Positions 14,851 to 22,477 of a stretch of 22,929 nucleotides of DNA are shown here, one piece after another. The number at the start of each line of letters is the position of its first letter. Within the stretch, counting starts at the first letter, position 1. The notes beneath the pieces are model-generated. The model was not told the DNA's origin and made no database searches. It worked only from the letters and a program-made list of their open reading frames with translations. A program made the position numbers and the translations under genes. The stretch is from JBBFMJ01 sp037441225 (GTDB lineage: Bacteria; Acidobacteriota; Thermoanaerobaculia; UBA2201), in assembly GCA_037441225.1 (NCBI GenBank), contig JBBISU010000046.1, positions 1-22,929 of the forward strand. The letters are read 5' to 3'.

Positions 14851-16191
14851 CTAAAAGGGCCTTTTATGTTTTGAATTATATATTTTTAATATTCCAAAGA
14901 ATGGTGCTTTTTGTGTAAAATTCTTTGAAAAGTGAGTTCCAGAAAATTCTTCTTTAAAAATCAAAGACCATCCCTTTTCATCCAAAACTTCAAATTTCAA
15001 AAACCACTTTCTATCTTTCAATCCATTGATATTTAAATTATAATTTTTGCCCCCCTCAGATATATCAGAAATTATTGCCCTGCAACTATTTTTTTCTTCT
15101 TTACAACCTGCAATTAAAAATATATTCTCATCATTTTGGTATTTTATTGCACTGAGGCGTTCAGAATAATTTAAAATTTCGTTAAAGGACTTAAATGCTT
15201 CTTGAATAATCCAGGGATTATCTTTAGGCCACCACATACCAAATGGATGGACATCCCCTCTATATCTAAATGCAAGGTCCAGTTCTGAATCCTGAAAGAC
15301 AACAAGAGCAGATATATGCCATACAGCACCTTTTAAATTCAAATTATTTTCTATTTCCTCTTCTTCAAGAGATCTGTTATATTCTGTTAAATGATTTTCT
15401 GAATTTGAAAAACCATATTTTTTCATTAGTTCTTTTACATATAAACTAATGTTTTTTAAATTTAAAGGATTATAACCTTCTCCTTTGTACTGATAATGAT
15501 GCCAAGATACAAAATCCAGTGGAACTTCTTTATTTTTGCAATAATTTAAAAACCTTTCGAGAAAATTAAAATTATAGGCAAGAGCAGGACCTCCAACTTT
15601 TATATTTTTATTATAATTTTTAATTGCTTTTACTGCTTTTTCATAAAGTAAAAAATATTCATTATCTGTTCCAGTCCAGAAAACATCAATATCTGGCTCG
15701 TTCCAGATTTCTACATATTTAATTCCTAAATTATATCCATTATTCCATCCATCATTATAATGCTTTAAGATTTGAACTACAATCTTTGCCCATTTTTCCG
15801 GATCTTTTGGAGGAGTTGGATTTCCCCCCCAAGATATTCCCATCCTAAAATAAATTTGAATACCACATTCATAAATTGCCAAAATGTATTCATCTGAATC
15901 CTTAAAATTATATGCAGATGGATCTTCTGGATCCTTTGAAAATTGAGGAAAGATATAATCCCAATCAGTTGGCCCATAAAAATCATGAGTTCTAATTATA
16001 TTTATTCCCATTTCTTTGTAGCTTTGACATAAATTACAATCGCCTAAATCTTTCAAACATTTTGGTCCATTATTTACTCCATTTAAATTTTTAATTATTC
16101 CTTCTTTTTTAGCAAAATTTATTTCAATTTCAATTCCAAATAATGGATGAAAAAATAAAAAAATTAGGATATATAAAAAATAATTTTGCAT
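14851..16191 (-). CDS. secreted GH39-like glycoside hydrolase
   Basis: 446 residues with a signal peptide (1-19, MQNYFLYILIFLFFHPLFG). The rest is a TIM-barrel glycosidase of clan GH-A most like family 39 (beta-xylosidase/alpha-L-iduronidase group). Supporting segments: GINIIRTHDFYGPTDW near 62-77, YVEIWNEPDIDVFW near 159-172 with the acid/base E165, FVSWHHYQYKG near 227-237, and LTEYN near 268-272 with the probable nucleophile E270. The region after about 370 is likely the beta-sandwich subdomain. Both catalytic glutamates are present, so an active enzyme on plant or microbial polysaccharide is plausible; exact specificity cannot be read here. It is a single gene without a sugar transporter nearby. 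TATAAT abuts the ATG, too close to act as a normal -10, and no ribosome site is visible. Confidence 0.8.
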   Translation of the reverse strand: MQNYFLYILIFLFFHPLFGIEIEINFAKKEGIIKNLNGVNNGPKCLKDLGDCNLCQSYKEMGINIIRTHDFYGPTDWDYIFPQFSKDPEDPSAYNFKDSDEYILAIYECGIQIYFRMGISWGGNPTPPKDPEKWAKIVVQILKHYNDGWNNGYNLGIKYVEIWNEPDIDVFWTGTDNEYFLLYEKAVKAIKNYNKNIKVGGPALAYNFNFLERFLNYCKNKEVPLDFVSWHHYQYKGEGYNPLNLKNISLYVKELMKKYGFSNSENHLTEYNRSLEEEEIENNLNLKGAVWHISALVVFQDSELDLAFRYRGDVHPFGMWWPKDNPWIIQEAFKSFNEILNYSERLSAIKYQNDENIFLIAGCKEEKNSCRAIISDISEGGKNYNLNINGLKDRKWFLKFEVLDEKGWSLIFKEEFSGTHFSKNFTQKAPFFGILKIYNSKHKRPF

Positions 16192-16235
16192 ATTATATAT
16201 TTTTTAAATAAATTTTATCAATTCCTTTTCTTAAT

Positions 16236-17000
16236 TCAAAAAAATTTATCACCTTCTGTTTTCCACTGGATTTTGATTAAACCATCGGATTTCTTGGAAA
16301 TCAAATGCAAAATAAAAAAAGCATATAAAATTCTGGCATTCATTCCTTGTGTAAAAGGTCCCTTTGTTATAATTTCATATAAACTTTTTTTCCCATCTAC
16401 CATTTGCAAAAGTTTTGTCTCCTCCTGAGTTAAATTTAATCCAATAATATCCTTTAATTCAAATACTGGCTCATAAATAGCTGTCTTGTTCCCCAACCTT
16501 TGAAGGCATCTCTTTGGATCCTTTATCTTTTTAATTCCTTCAAAGATTGCTTTTTTTATTGGGATTGATAATTTTATCATTTCTTCTTCTTTAAATCTTC
16601 CAATTTCAAAAAGCACTTTTCCTTCATTTAAATTAAACATATTGTAAACAATTTCTGCAATTTGCTCTTGAACATAAATAAATAACTCTTTTGGTGTTAA
16701 AACATTCATATCAACAAGGATTTTTCCCTGCCTACCTTCACCCCTTTTCAACCTTACAACCGATTCATCATATTGTTCTTTTGTTATTATGCCTTTATAA
16801 AGCAAAAATTCCCCCAACCTTTCATCCGGATTTTTGGAGGTGGCAAAAATTATTTTTCCCTCATTTATAAATATTTTCCTTTCATATTTATAATCATCTA
16901 CAATTATAACTCCTGCAACTTTATATTTTTCTATAGTTGCAAGGATCTCAGGCAAAGGAGAATTGGCTATGTCGTCTTCATAAATATACTTTTTTTGCAT
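16236..17000 (-). CDS. DUF4388 (PatA-N-like) domain protein
   Basis: 254 residues, no signal peptide. Residues about 12-110 match the DUF4388/PatA N-terminal-like domain: SPLPEILATIEKYKVAGVII, then FINEGKIIFATSKNPDERLG and FLLYKGIITKEQYDES. The following part (ELFIYVQEQIAEIVYNMFNL, GKVLFEIGRF) is also typical. The C-terminal 70 residues (NLTQEETKLLQMVDGKKSLY) look like a winged-helix-type repeat common at the end of such proteins. DUF4388 proteins are associated with signalling, often with response-regulator or motility functions, but have no defined activity. The gene lies between GH39 and pgeF on the same strand, 69 nt from pgeF. A -10-like box is close to its ATG (see 17007-17018). Confidence 0.82.
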   Translation of the reverse strand: MQKKYIYEDDIANSPLPEILATIEKYKVAGVIIVDDYKYERKIFINEGKIIFATSKNPDERLGEFLLYKGIITKEQYDESVVRLKRGEGRQGKILVDMNVLTPKELFIYVQEQIAEIVYNMFNLNEGKVLFEIGRFKEEEMIKLSIPIKKAIFEGIKKIKDPKRCLQRLGNKTAIYEPVFELKDIIGLNLTQEETKLLQMVDGKKSLYEIITKGPFTQGMNARILYAFFILHLISKKSDGLIKIQWKTEGDKFF

Positions 17001-17006
17001 CTATAA

Positions 17007-17018
17007 AATATAATAGCA
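17007..17018 (-). promoter_or_regulatory. -10 region of the DUF4388 gene
   Basis: The minus strand contains TGCTATTAT (extended -10, 17010-17018) ending 9 nt before ATG, and an overlapping TATATT (17007-17012) ending 6 nt before ATG. Either would give a leader of 0-3 nt. No Shine-Dalgarno is present. This suggests DUF4388 is transcribed separately from pgeF. Confidence 0.42.
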
Positions 17019-17069
17019 AATTTATTGCCAAAAAACCACTGCCATTTTGACAATTTTTAACAATCTTTT

Positions 17070-17681
17070 TTAAGATTTTTTAGAAATCCCTGTCAAAATT
17101 CGTCCCTTTGCTTTATCTCTTCTATAAGAAGGCAAAAATTCATTACAATAGGTGCAATTTTCATCAATTAAAATATTTTCATAAAAAGCACCATTTTTAA
17201 TTAAAAAATTAAAGATATACCCCTTTAAATCCAACTTTCCACCTTTGTAATGTAAAGGAAAAAGGTTTCCAACATCTTCTTTTACCTCATAGCAATCTTT
17301 ACAAATAGAAGGACCTAAAAAAAATTTGCATTCCTCAAAAGAAGAATTTTCTTTTAAAATTAAATTTTTCATATTTTCTAATATCCCTGATGAAAGCCCT
17401 TTCCATCCACAATGGATTGCTCCAACAAAATTTTTATTTGAAACAATCAAAGGCACACAATCAGCTGTCTTAACTCCAACAAAAATATTCTTTTCTTTTG
17501 TAAATAAACCATCACATTCTAATTCTTTTTCCTCTCCTTCCCAATAAATAAAATTGCTATGGATTTGTTTTGGAAAAATTATTTTTTTGAATGGGAAAAA
17601 ATTATTAAATTCTTCTTCCTTTAATTTATAAGTCCATAATATTATTGAAAATTCTGTTTCAATTTTATAAAAATCTTCCAT
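17070..17681 (-). CDS. pgeF: YfiH/PgeF laccase-domain protein (polyphenol oxidase family)
   Basis: 203 residues, cytosolic. Family members are variously described as purine nucleoside phosphorylase/adenosine deaminase-like enzymes and as PgeF, which removes mis-incorporated L-Ser from peptidoglycan precursors. Conserved segments: FPKQIHSN (H41), KTADCVPLIV (C75), IHCGWKGLSSG (H90), FLGPSICKDCYEV (122-133) and SYRRDKAKGR near the end. The three presumed zinc ligands H41, C75 and H90 are intact. The protein is slightly shorter than the usual 230-260 residues, mostly at the N-terminus, but all motifs are present. The ATG has an extended -10 (TGATATTAT) ending 6 nt upstream and no ribosome site. 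It is divergent from the peptidase-MA/ftsEX operon, so a wall-related role would suit the context. Confidence 0.9.
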   Translation of the reverse strand: MEDFYKIETEFSIILWTYKLKEEEFNNFFPFKKIIFPKQIHSNFIYWEGEEKELECDGLFTKEKNIFVGVKTADCVPLIVSNKNFVGAIHCGWKGLSSGILENMKNLILKENSSFEECKFFLGPSICKDCYEVKEDVGNLFPLHYKGGKLDLKGYIFNFLIKNGAFYENILIDENCTYCNEFLPSYRRDKAKGRILTGISKKS

Positions 17682-17687
17682 TTTTTT

Positions 17688-17696
17688 ATAATATCA
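17688..17696 (-). promoter_or_regulatory. extended -10 of pgeF (leaderless)
   Basis: The minus strand reads TGATATTAT; TATTAT ends exactly 6 nt (all A) before the ATG at 17681. Geometry is identical to 4888-4896. No Shine-Dalgarno. Confidence 0.52.
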
Positions 17697-17732
17697 TTTT
17701 TTAAAAGAATTACCAATTCTTTGATAAAAATG

Positions 17733-17741
17733 TGCTATCAT
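17733..17741 (+). promoter_or_regulatory. extended -10 of the peptidase-MA/ftsEX operon (leaderless)
   Basis: TGCTATCAT is an extended -10 whose last base is 5 nt before the ATG at 17747. No ribosome site is seen. It lies 36 nt from the pgeF -10, so the two promoters are back to back within a 65-nt divergent region. Confidence 0.5.
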
Positions 17742-17746
17742 AAATT

Positions 17747-18538
17747 ATGCTCATCCTTTTTATAATTTTTACAATTTTTATCTTTGATAATCAAAAAGAA
17801 AATGATTATATTTATTCTAAATTAGAGAAAAAAGGCAATGAAACAATAGAGAAATATAAAAAAAAATTCCCCTTCAAAGAGCCACCTTTTTTAAAAATAG
17901 AAGTAGTTAGCAAATTTGACAAAAGGATTCCTGAATGGGCATCTGGAATATATTTCAATAAAACAATTCTATTAAAAGAAGATAGAATTGAAAATTTAAT
18001 TAAAACTTTAAACCATGAAATTGCCCATAGCTTTTTAGATGAACAGATAAATAACCAAAAGGTTCCATTGTGGTTTGAAGAAGGACTTGCACAAATAATC
18101 TCTGGGGAAGAAGAGGACTTCTTGACATCTTTTTTATTAATTTTAACTGGCGGTGCCCCTTTGGAGGATATTCAAACTTCCTTTCCTTCTTCAATTATTG
18201 GAAAAAGATTAGCTTATGCAAAATCAAGGTTTATGGTTTTAAAAATGGTTGATAAAATTGGATGGGATGGTTTTTATGTTTTTTTATTCAATTTAAATAG
18301 AGGGGTTCCTTTTGAAAAGGTATTTTTTTACAATTTTGGAGAAAATTTGTACTCCTTTGAAAAAAGCTTTAAAAAGGACAGATTTTATAAGATATTAGCT
18401 TATATAGGGACTGGATCATTATTTTTTTGGTTCTTTTTAGCAATTCTTTTAATTATTGCCTATTATTTAAGAAGAAAAAAAAATAAAAATCTGGTAAAAT
18501 CTTGGGAAGAAGATGATTCAGATTTACCATATTTTTAA
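17747..18538 (+). CDS. peptidase MA-like membrane metallopeptidase
   Basis: 263 residues. A short hydrophobic N-terminus (MLILFIIFTIFIF) acts as signal peptide or anchor. The gluzincin zinc motif is NHEIAHSF (H90, E91, H94), with the downstream glutamate in PLWFEEGLAQIISG (E112). A C-terminal TM helix (about 222-242) is followed by a basic stretch and an acidic tail (KSWEEDDSDLPYF). The catalytic domain should face the periplasm. This is the peptidase-MA-like architecture; substrate unknown. The last 26 nt overlap ftsE, so the two are translationally linked. Its promoter is leaderless. A role in processing an envelope or division protein is suggested only by the fixed position ahead of ftsEX. 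Confidence 0.83.
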   Translation: MLILFIIFTIFIFDNQKENDYIYSKLEKKGNETIEKYKKKFPFKEPPFLKIEVVSKFDKRIPEWASGIYFNKTILLKEDRIENLIKTLNHEIAHSFLDEQINNQKVPLWFEEGLAQIISGEEEDFLTSFLLILTGGAPLEDIQTSFPSSIIGKRLAYAKSRFMVLKMVDKIGWDGFYVFLFNLNRGVPFEKVFFYNFGENLYSFEKSFKKDRFYKILAYIGTGSLFFWFFLAILLIIAYYLRRKKNKNLVKSWEEDDSDLPYF

Positions 18539-19190
18539 GAACTATCCCCCAAATATTAAGGCATTAGTAGATGTGTCTCTTTTTATTGATAAAGGGGAAA
18601 TGGTATTCATTACAGGACCTTCTGGTGCAGGAAAAACAACTCTTTTAAAACTATTATATAGGGCAGAACTTCCAACTTCAGGTCAATTGCTTGTGGCAGG
18701 AAGAAATGTCTTAGCTCTTCCATCTTCAAAGGTTCCATATTTGAGAAGGCAAATTGGAGTTATATACCAGGATTTCAAACTGATCCAAAGAATGACAATT
18801 TTTGAAAACATTTCTTTTATTTTAACAGTTCTTGGAGTTCCAAAAAGTGAACAAAAACAAAGGGTTTATCAACTATTAAAACTTGTTGGGCTTCATCATA
18901 GAATGAATGCTTATCCAAACCAATTATCTGGTGGTGAACAACAAAGGGTTGCCATTGCAAGAGCACTCATAAATATGCCTCCTATAATCCTTGCTGATGA
19001 GCCAACTGGAAATATTGATCCAGAAATGGCATGGGATATAATGAAATTGTTTACAACTCTAAACCAAAAAGGTGCAACAATTTTGATTGCAACTCATAAT
19101 CTACAAATGGTTGAGCTTATGAAAAAAAGGGTTATCCATCTTGAAAAGGGAAAAATTGTTTATGACACCAAAGAAAAGATAGCAAAATGA
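18513..19190 (+). CDS. ftsE: cell division ATP-binding protein FtsE
   Basis: 225 residues, the usual FtsE length. ABC-ATPase motifs in order: Walker A GPSGAGKT (35-42), Q-loop YQDFKLI (85-91), signature LSGGEQQRVAIARAL (138-152), Walker B PIILADEPTGNID (157-169) and switch ATHNLQMVE near 194-202. FtsE works with FtsX at the septum; ATP hydrolysis drives the periplasmic activation of peptidoglycan hydrolases through EnvC or an equivalent. The start is inside the upstream peptidase gene, with GGGAAG before it. The ATG of ftsX overlaps its TGA. The N-terminal residues IYHIFKNYPPNIKALVDVSL match the family, which supports this start. Confidence 0.95.
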   Translation: MIQIYHIFKNYPPNIKALVDVSLFIDKGEMVFITGPSGAGKTTLLKLLYRAELPTSGQLLVAGRNVLALPSSKVPYLRRQIGVIYQDFKLIQRMTIFENISFILTVLGVPKSEQKQRVYQLLKLVGLHHRMNAYPNQLSGGEQQRVAIARALINMPPIILADEPTGNIDPEMAWDIMKLFTTLNQKGATILIATHNLQMVELMKKRVIHLEKGKIVYDTKEKIAK

Positions 19191-20068
19191 TTTTAGGATA
19201 TTTTTTAAAAGAGGGCTTAAAAATAGTTTTATTTCATAAAAAAATTTCAATCCTTGCAATTGGGGTTATTGCCCTTGCTTTATTTTTTATGGGCTTTTTT
19301 TTCCTGATTGCTTATAATTTAGAAGGGATTGGAAAAGCATGGGAAAAGGAACAAAAATTAATAATATTTTTAAGCAAGGAGTTTGACGAAAGTTTGAAAA
19401 ATTCATTTGAAAAAGAATTTTCCACAAAAAATTTTATTAAAAGTTGGAAGTATCAATCAAAGGAAGAAGCTTTTGAAAGTTTCAAAAAGGACTTCCCTTC
19501 CCTTGTTCAGGGATTAGAAATCCTTGATGAAAACCCCTTTCCGCCTTCCTATGAGTTGATTTTGGAATTAGGATTTGAAGAAGAAGTTAAAAAATTTATA
19601 GAAGAAATACAAAAAAATAAATATGTTAATGAAGTCCAGTATGATTTGAGCTGGCTTAAAAAATTAAATACTTTGGTTTTTTTTCTGAAATATTTAGGAA
19701 TTGCCCTTGGCATTTTATTGGGAATAGGTGCAATAATTATTGTTACAAATGTAGTAAGGATTGCAACTTTAATACATAAAGATGAAATGGAAATACTATG
19801 GCTTATGGGGACACCACCTTCTTACATAAGAGGTCCTTTCATATTTCAAGGATTATACCTTGGATTGGGAGGTGGATTTTTAAGTATTTTTCTATTATAT
19901 GTAATATATAATTTCTTTGTATATCAGATAAAAAATAACTTTCAATTGCTCTGGAATTTTCTTGCCTTATCTTTTCTGCCTTTAAATTTAATTTTGATTC
20001 TTTTATTTTGTGGATTATTTTGTGGGCTTTTGGGAAGCTTGCTTTTCAAATTTGAAACAAAGGACTAA
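19187..20068 (+). CDS. ftsX: cell division protein FtsX
   Basis: 293 residues. One TM helix (about 20-43), a periplasmic domain (about 46-165; KLIIFLSKEFDE, FPSLVQGLEILDENPFPPSY), then three TM helices (about 166-190, 216-242, 256-287). The pair DEMEILWLMGTPPSYIRGPF (199-218) is the conserved FtsX cytoplasmic loop. The periplasmic loop is the known docking site for EnvC in proteobacteria; an EnvC-like gene lies about 11 kb upstream in this window. The ATG overlaps the ftsE stop by 4 nt. Nothing is missing relative to the family. Confidence 0.94.
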   Translation: MILGYFLKEGLKIVLFHKKISILAIGVIALALFFMGFFFLIAYNLEGIGKAWEKEQKLIIFLSKEFDESLKNSFEKEFSTKNFIKSWKYQSKEEAFESFKKDFPSLVQGLEILDENPFPPSYELILELGFEEEVKKFIEEIQKNKYVNEVQYDLSWLKKLNTLVFFLKYLGIALGILLGIGAIIIVTNVVRIATLIHKDEMEILWLMGTPPSYIRGPFIFQGLYLGLGGGFLSIFLLYVIYNFFVYQIKNNFQLLWNFLALSFLPLNLILILLFCGLFCGLLGSLLFKFETKD

Positions 20069-20099
20069 TATAAGCAAAATTTAACTAAGGAAATTAAAA

Positions 20100-20490
20100 A
20101 TGTTTATTCAGTTATTAGTTTTCAATTTTTTGGTTGCACTACTTGTTTCTTATCTTGTAGTAATCATTTTCAAAGAACCAATTAGAAAAATCCTAAAAAG
20201 AATAATCTCTGAAGATTTACATCATTCCTGGGTTCGCTATGTAGTATTTGCAGTTTTTGTAGTTGGCATTTCTGGTGGAATCAGATTATGGGAAATTGAT
20301 AGGTACATCACACCGGATAGAGAAACAGGGAAAACTATTGAACTTACAAAAGAAAGATGGATTTTAAATTTACAGAACAATTATAGGCACACTTCAAAGT
20401 GACACCTGGATGCTCCTTGTATTTTTTTTATTTGCTTTAATTGCTTTTGTGCTTGTAAAAGGTTTTGAGTTAAAAAGTCAAAAAAATTAA
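20100..20490 (+). CDS. small three-TM membrane protein, reading frame broken by +1 shift
   Basis: Starting at ATG 20100 (AAGGAA about 9 nt upstream, 31 nt after ftsX), the first frame gives 100 residues with TM helices at about 6-24 and 47-62 and ends NLQNNYRHTSK at 20402. From 20368 the +1 frame reads IYRTIIGTLQSDTWMLLV, then a third TM helix and FELKSQKN, ending at 20490, one base before the amidase gene. Joining WIL to IYRTIIG needs removal of one base in the TTTAAATTT run (about 20364-20370) and gives a continuous protein of about 129 residues. Either a sequencing indel or a real mutation is likely. I recognise no named family. Its position implies co-transcription with ftsEX. Confidence 0.68.
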
Positions 20491-22122
20491 TCATTCATTA
20501 TTTTTTTGAAAGTAAGAAACAATACCATCAAAGATTGCTTGAGAAAGTTTTTCTCTAAATTCCTTGCTTAATAAATTTTTTCTGTCTTCTTCATTATTTA
20601 AATTTAAAATTTCAATTAAAATTTTTGTTGGAACTAAATTCATTTTTAAAACTGCAGGGAGCCAATATTTTTTGTATCTTATAATTTTTTCTCTTATTGG
20701 CTCATAAGGGTGAAGGTTAATTTCGTTATTTTTAAAACTTTTTAAAAGCTCTTTTGCTAATTTTCTGGACTGGCTTTCGCCTTCAATTGCTTCTTCTCCC
20801 CACAATGCTTTCATATAACTTGCACCCGGGATATAAAAAGTCGCACCCCTTATGCTTTGGTGCAAAGCATCTGAATGGATTGAAATAAAAAGAATCTTAT
20901 TTTTATCAACTTTTTCATTTATCAATCTTGAATAGTTCATATTTGCCAATTTCCATCTCATATTGACTCCTTTTTGGGAATCATTTAATTTTTCAGGTGG
21001 ATTTGACAAAATGATATGGCTTCTATGTTGAGGCAAGACATCCCTATCAATTACTTTAAACTTTGACTTTTTATCTTGAACCAAAGGGATAACCTTTGCT
21101 TCTGTTTTTTCTGTTAAAAGGTTATATAAACGATTATAAATATCATAAGTATAAGTTGCCTCCCAGACACCTCCTGCAATTGCCCCAGTATCTGAACCCC
21201 CATGCCCTGCATCCAATATAATATATACACCTTCAAGCTTTGGTGCCTCAACAGGTTCAAATGCCTCTTCTACTTCCTTTTCTCTCCTTTCCCACTCCTG
21301 TCTTTCAAGAGATTCCTTTGGAAGATATTTTGGAAGTATCAAATCCTTAGGAATCTTTATTGGATAATTTGCTGGGATTTTTGTTACATCTTCTATTCCT
21401 GAATTTTTTGCAATCTCTTGTGCTAAATTTATGACCTCCTGAGCATCATCAATTCCAGTGAACCTTACAACAACAGAAGAATACAATGCTTCTCCTTTTT
21501 TCAAGACATAAATTGCATAGTCCTTCCCTTCTGGGAAGGCAAGCAACTTTTCACCATTTGAGGTATCTATCTTTGGTTCTATCAAATTTGGAACTTCTTC
21601 TTTTATTTCTTCTTTTTTCTCTTCTTTTGGCTTTTCTGGTAAGAATTTCTTAAAACTTTTAAGCAAAATTTTTTCTGGGATAAAAATCTCTTGATTTTCT
21701 TTTATTTCAAAACTTGCTAAATTATTTTCTTCCTTTAAAATTTTATAATTCTTCCCATCACCAGTGTACCATAAAGCAATATGCCATAATGTTTCACTTT
21801 TGCATTTATGAAAAATTCCATCCCAGTTATATTTATCATCTAAAAAAATATTTCTCAAAGCATCCACTTTCAAATCTTCTTTCAAAAACTCAAAGGGAAT
21901 TTTTAAAGCAATACCTTTTAAAGGAAACTCAAACTTATTTATTTCTTTAATTTTTTTCCAATCCTTTGGATCTTTTAATAATTTTTCAGATATTTTTATA
22001 TATGAATCCCCTCCCTCAGGCAAAATATATAAATTGATTTCAAGTTCCTTGCTTAATTCTACTTTTTTTATTTGAAAAGAAAAAAGATTAAAAGCAAAAA
22101 AAAGAAAAATGAAAAATCTCAA
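20491..22122 (-). CDS. secreted N-acetylmuramoyl-L-alanine amidase with LysM repeats
   Basis: About 543 residues from a TTG at 22122. I prefer this start because a signal peptide (MRFFIFLFFAFNLFSF) begins there and GGGG lies 7 nt upstream; a longer TTG frame from 22173 has no ribosome site and adds an acidic leader. Three LysM-like segments follow (about 38-78, 105-150, 203-258), the second being clearest (SETLWHIALWYTGDG). The Amidase_3 domain (about 297-540) has ILDAGHGGSDTG (H307), GVWEATYTYD (E321), FISIHSDAL (H416) and TKILIEILNL (E504): all zinc and catalytic residues. It cleaves the amide between MurNAc and the stem peptide. In other diderms such enzymes are activated by EnvC/NlpD. The coding end abuts the small membrane gene, with no spacer. 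Confidence 0.9.
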   Translation of the reverse strand: MRFFIFLFFAFNLFSFQIKKVELSKELEINLYILPEGGDSYIKISEKLLKDPKDWKKIKEINKFEFPLKGIALKIPFEFLKEDLKVDALRNIFLDDKYNWDGIFHKCKSETLWHIALWYTGDGKNYKILKEENNLASFEIKENQEIFIPEKILLKSFKKFLPEKPKEEKKEEIKEEVPNLIEPKIDTSNGEKLLAFPEGKDYAIYVLKKGEALYSSVVVRFTGIDDAQEVINLAQEIAKNSGIEDVTKIPANYPIKIPKDLILPKYLPKESLERQEWERREKEVEEAFEPVEAPKLEGVYIILDAGHGGSDTGAIAGGVWEATYTYDIYNRLYNLLTEKTEAKVIPLVQDKKSKFKVIDRDVLPQHRSHIILSNPPEKLNDSQKGVNMRWKLANMNYSRLINEKVDKNKILFISIHSDALHQSIRGATFYIPGASYMKALWGEEAIEGESQSRKLAKELLKSFKNNEINLHPYEPIREKIIRYKKYWLPAVLKMNLVPTKILIEILNLNNEEDRKNLLSKEFREKLSQAIFDGIVSYFQKNNE

Positions 22123-22147
22123 ACCTTTACCCCAGAGGTAAAAAATA

Positions 22148-22156
22148 ATTTTATCA
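22148..22156 (-). promoter_or_regulatory. extended -10 of the amidase gene
   Basis: The minus strand reads TGATAAAAT. Transcription from it would start near 22141 and give a leader of about 18 nt carrying GGGG before the TTG at 22122, which supports that start. A second candidate, TGTTATAAA (22197-22205), is farther upstream and would serve the longer frame. Confidence 0.4.
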
Positions 22157-22287
22157 TCTTTAAAGTTTATCAAATAAAGTAATAAATTTCAAAGTTTTTA
22201 TAACATTAAAACATTAAAATATAAAGAGTGAAAACTTTTTTTAATAAGTCTTCTATAAAATTCAGTTTAAAGTAGTATAGACAAAAT

Positions 22288-22338
22288 AGAGCAGTAGACC
22301 AGTACTGTAGGGGTCGAACTCGTTGTACCCGAAAAATA
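22288..22338 (+). repeat. palindromic dispersed repeat, copy B, with 8-mer lead-in
   Basis: Two 8-mers (AGAGCAGT, AGACCAGT) run into CTGTAGGGGTCGAACTCGTT and then GTACCCG. GGGTCGAAC and GTTGTACCC pair with a two-base internal mismatch. Bases 22296-22338 align gap-free with the minus strand of 1-43. The two copies face each other at the opposite ends of the window. Confidence 0.55.
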
Positions 22339-22384
22339 ATCAGGGTTAAATAAACTGAAGCCTCTACATCATTGTCCTGCAACC

Positions 22385-22447
22385 AGCATTTAGCATATGG
22401 TATTTAGGGTTAAACCCCAATCCCTAAGATGCGAAATGCGAGATGCT
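22385..22447. repeat. GCATTT-type inverted repeat, block 1
   Basis: The left arm AGCATTTAGCATATGGTATT plus TAGGG (22385-22409) and the right arm CCCTAAGATGCGAAATGCGA plus GATGCT (22422-22447) are imperfect reverse complements around a 12-nt loop. The arms are themselves built from a 7-nt repeat, (T/C)(A/C)GCATT. A long imperfect hairpin is expected. Confidence 0.6.
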
Positions 22448-22453
22448 ACAAAA

Positions 22454-22477
22454 AGAGCAGTAGAGCAATAGAGCAGC
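22454..22477 (+). repeat. tandem 8-mer repeat
   Basis: Three consecutive 8-mers: AGAGCAGT, AGAGCAAT, AGAGCAGC. The same unit leads into copy B of the palindromic element at 22288, so it appears to be part of the same repeat family. Confidence 0.55.

Noticed and set aside
14854..14866. AAAAGGGCCTTTT palindrome as terminator
   Set aside because: It lies within the last codons of the GH39 gene and has no spaced loop.
20361..20375. Programmed frameshift in the small membrane gene
   Set aside because: The site lacks a known +1 slippery sequence with stop codon or a long homopolymer; an indel is simpler.
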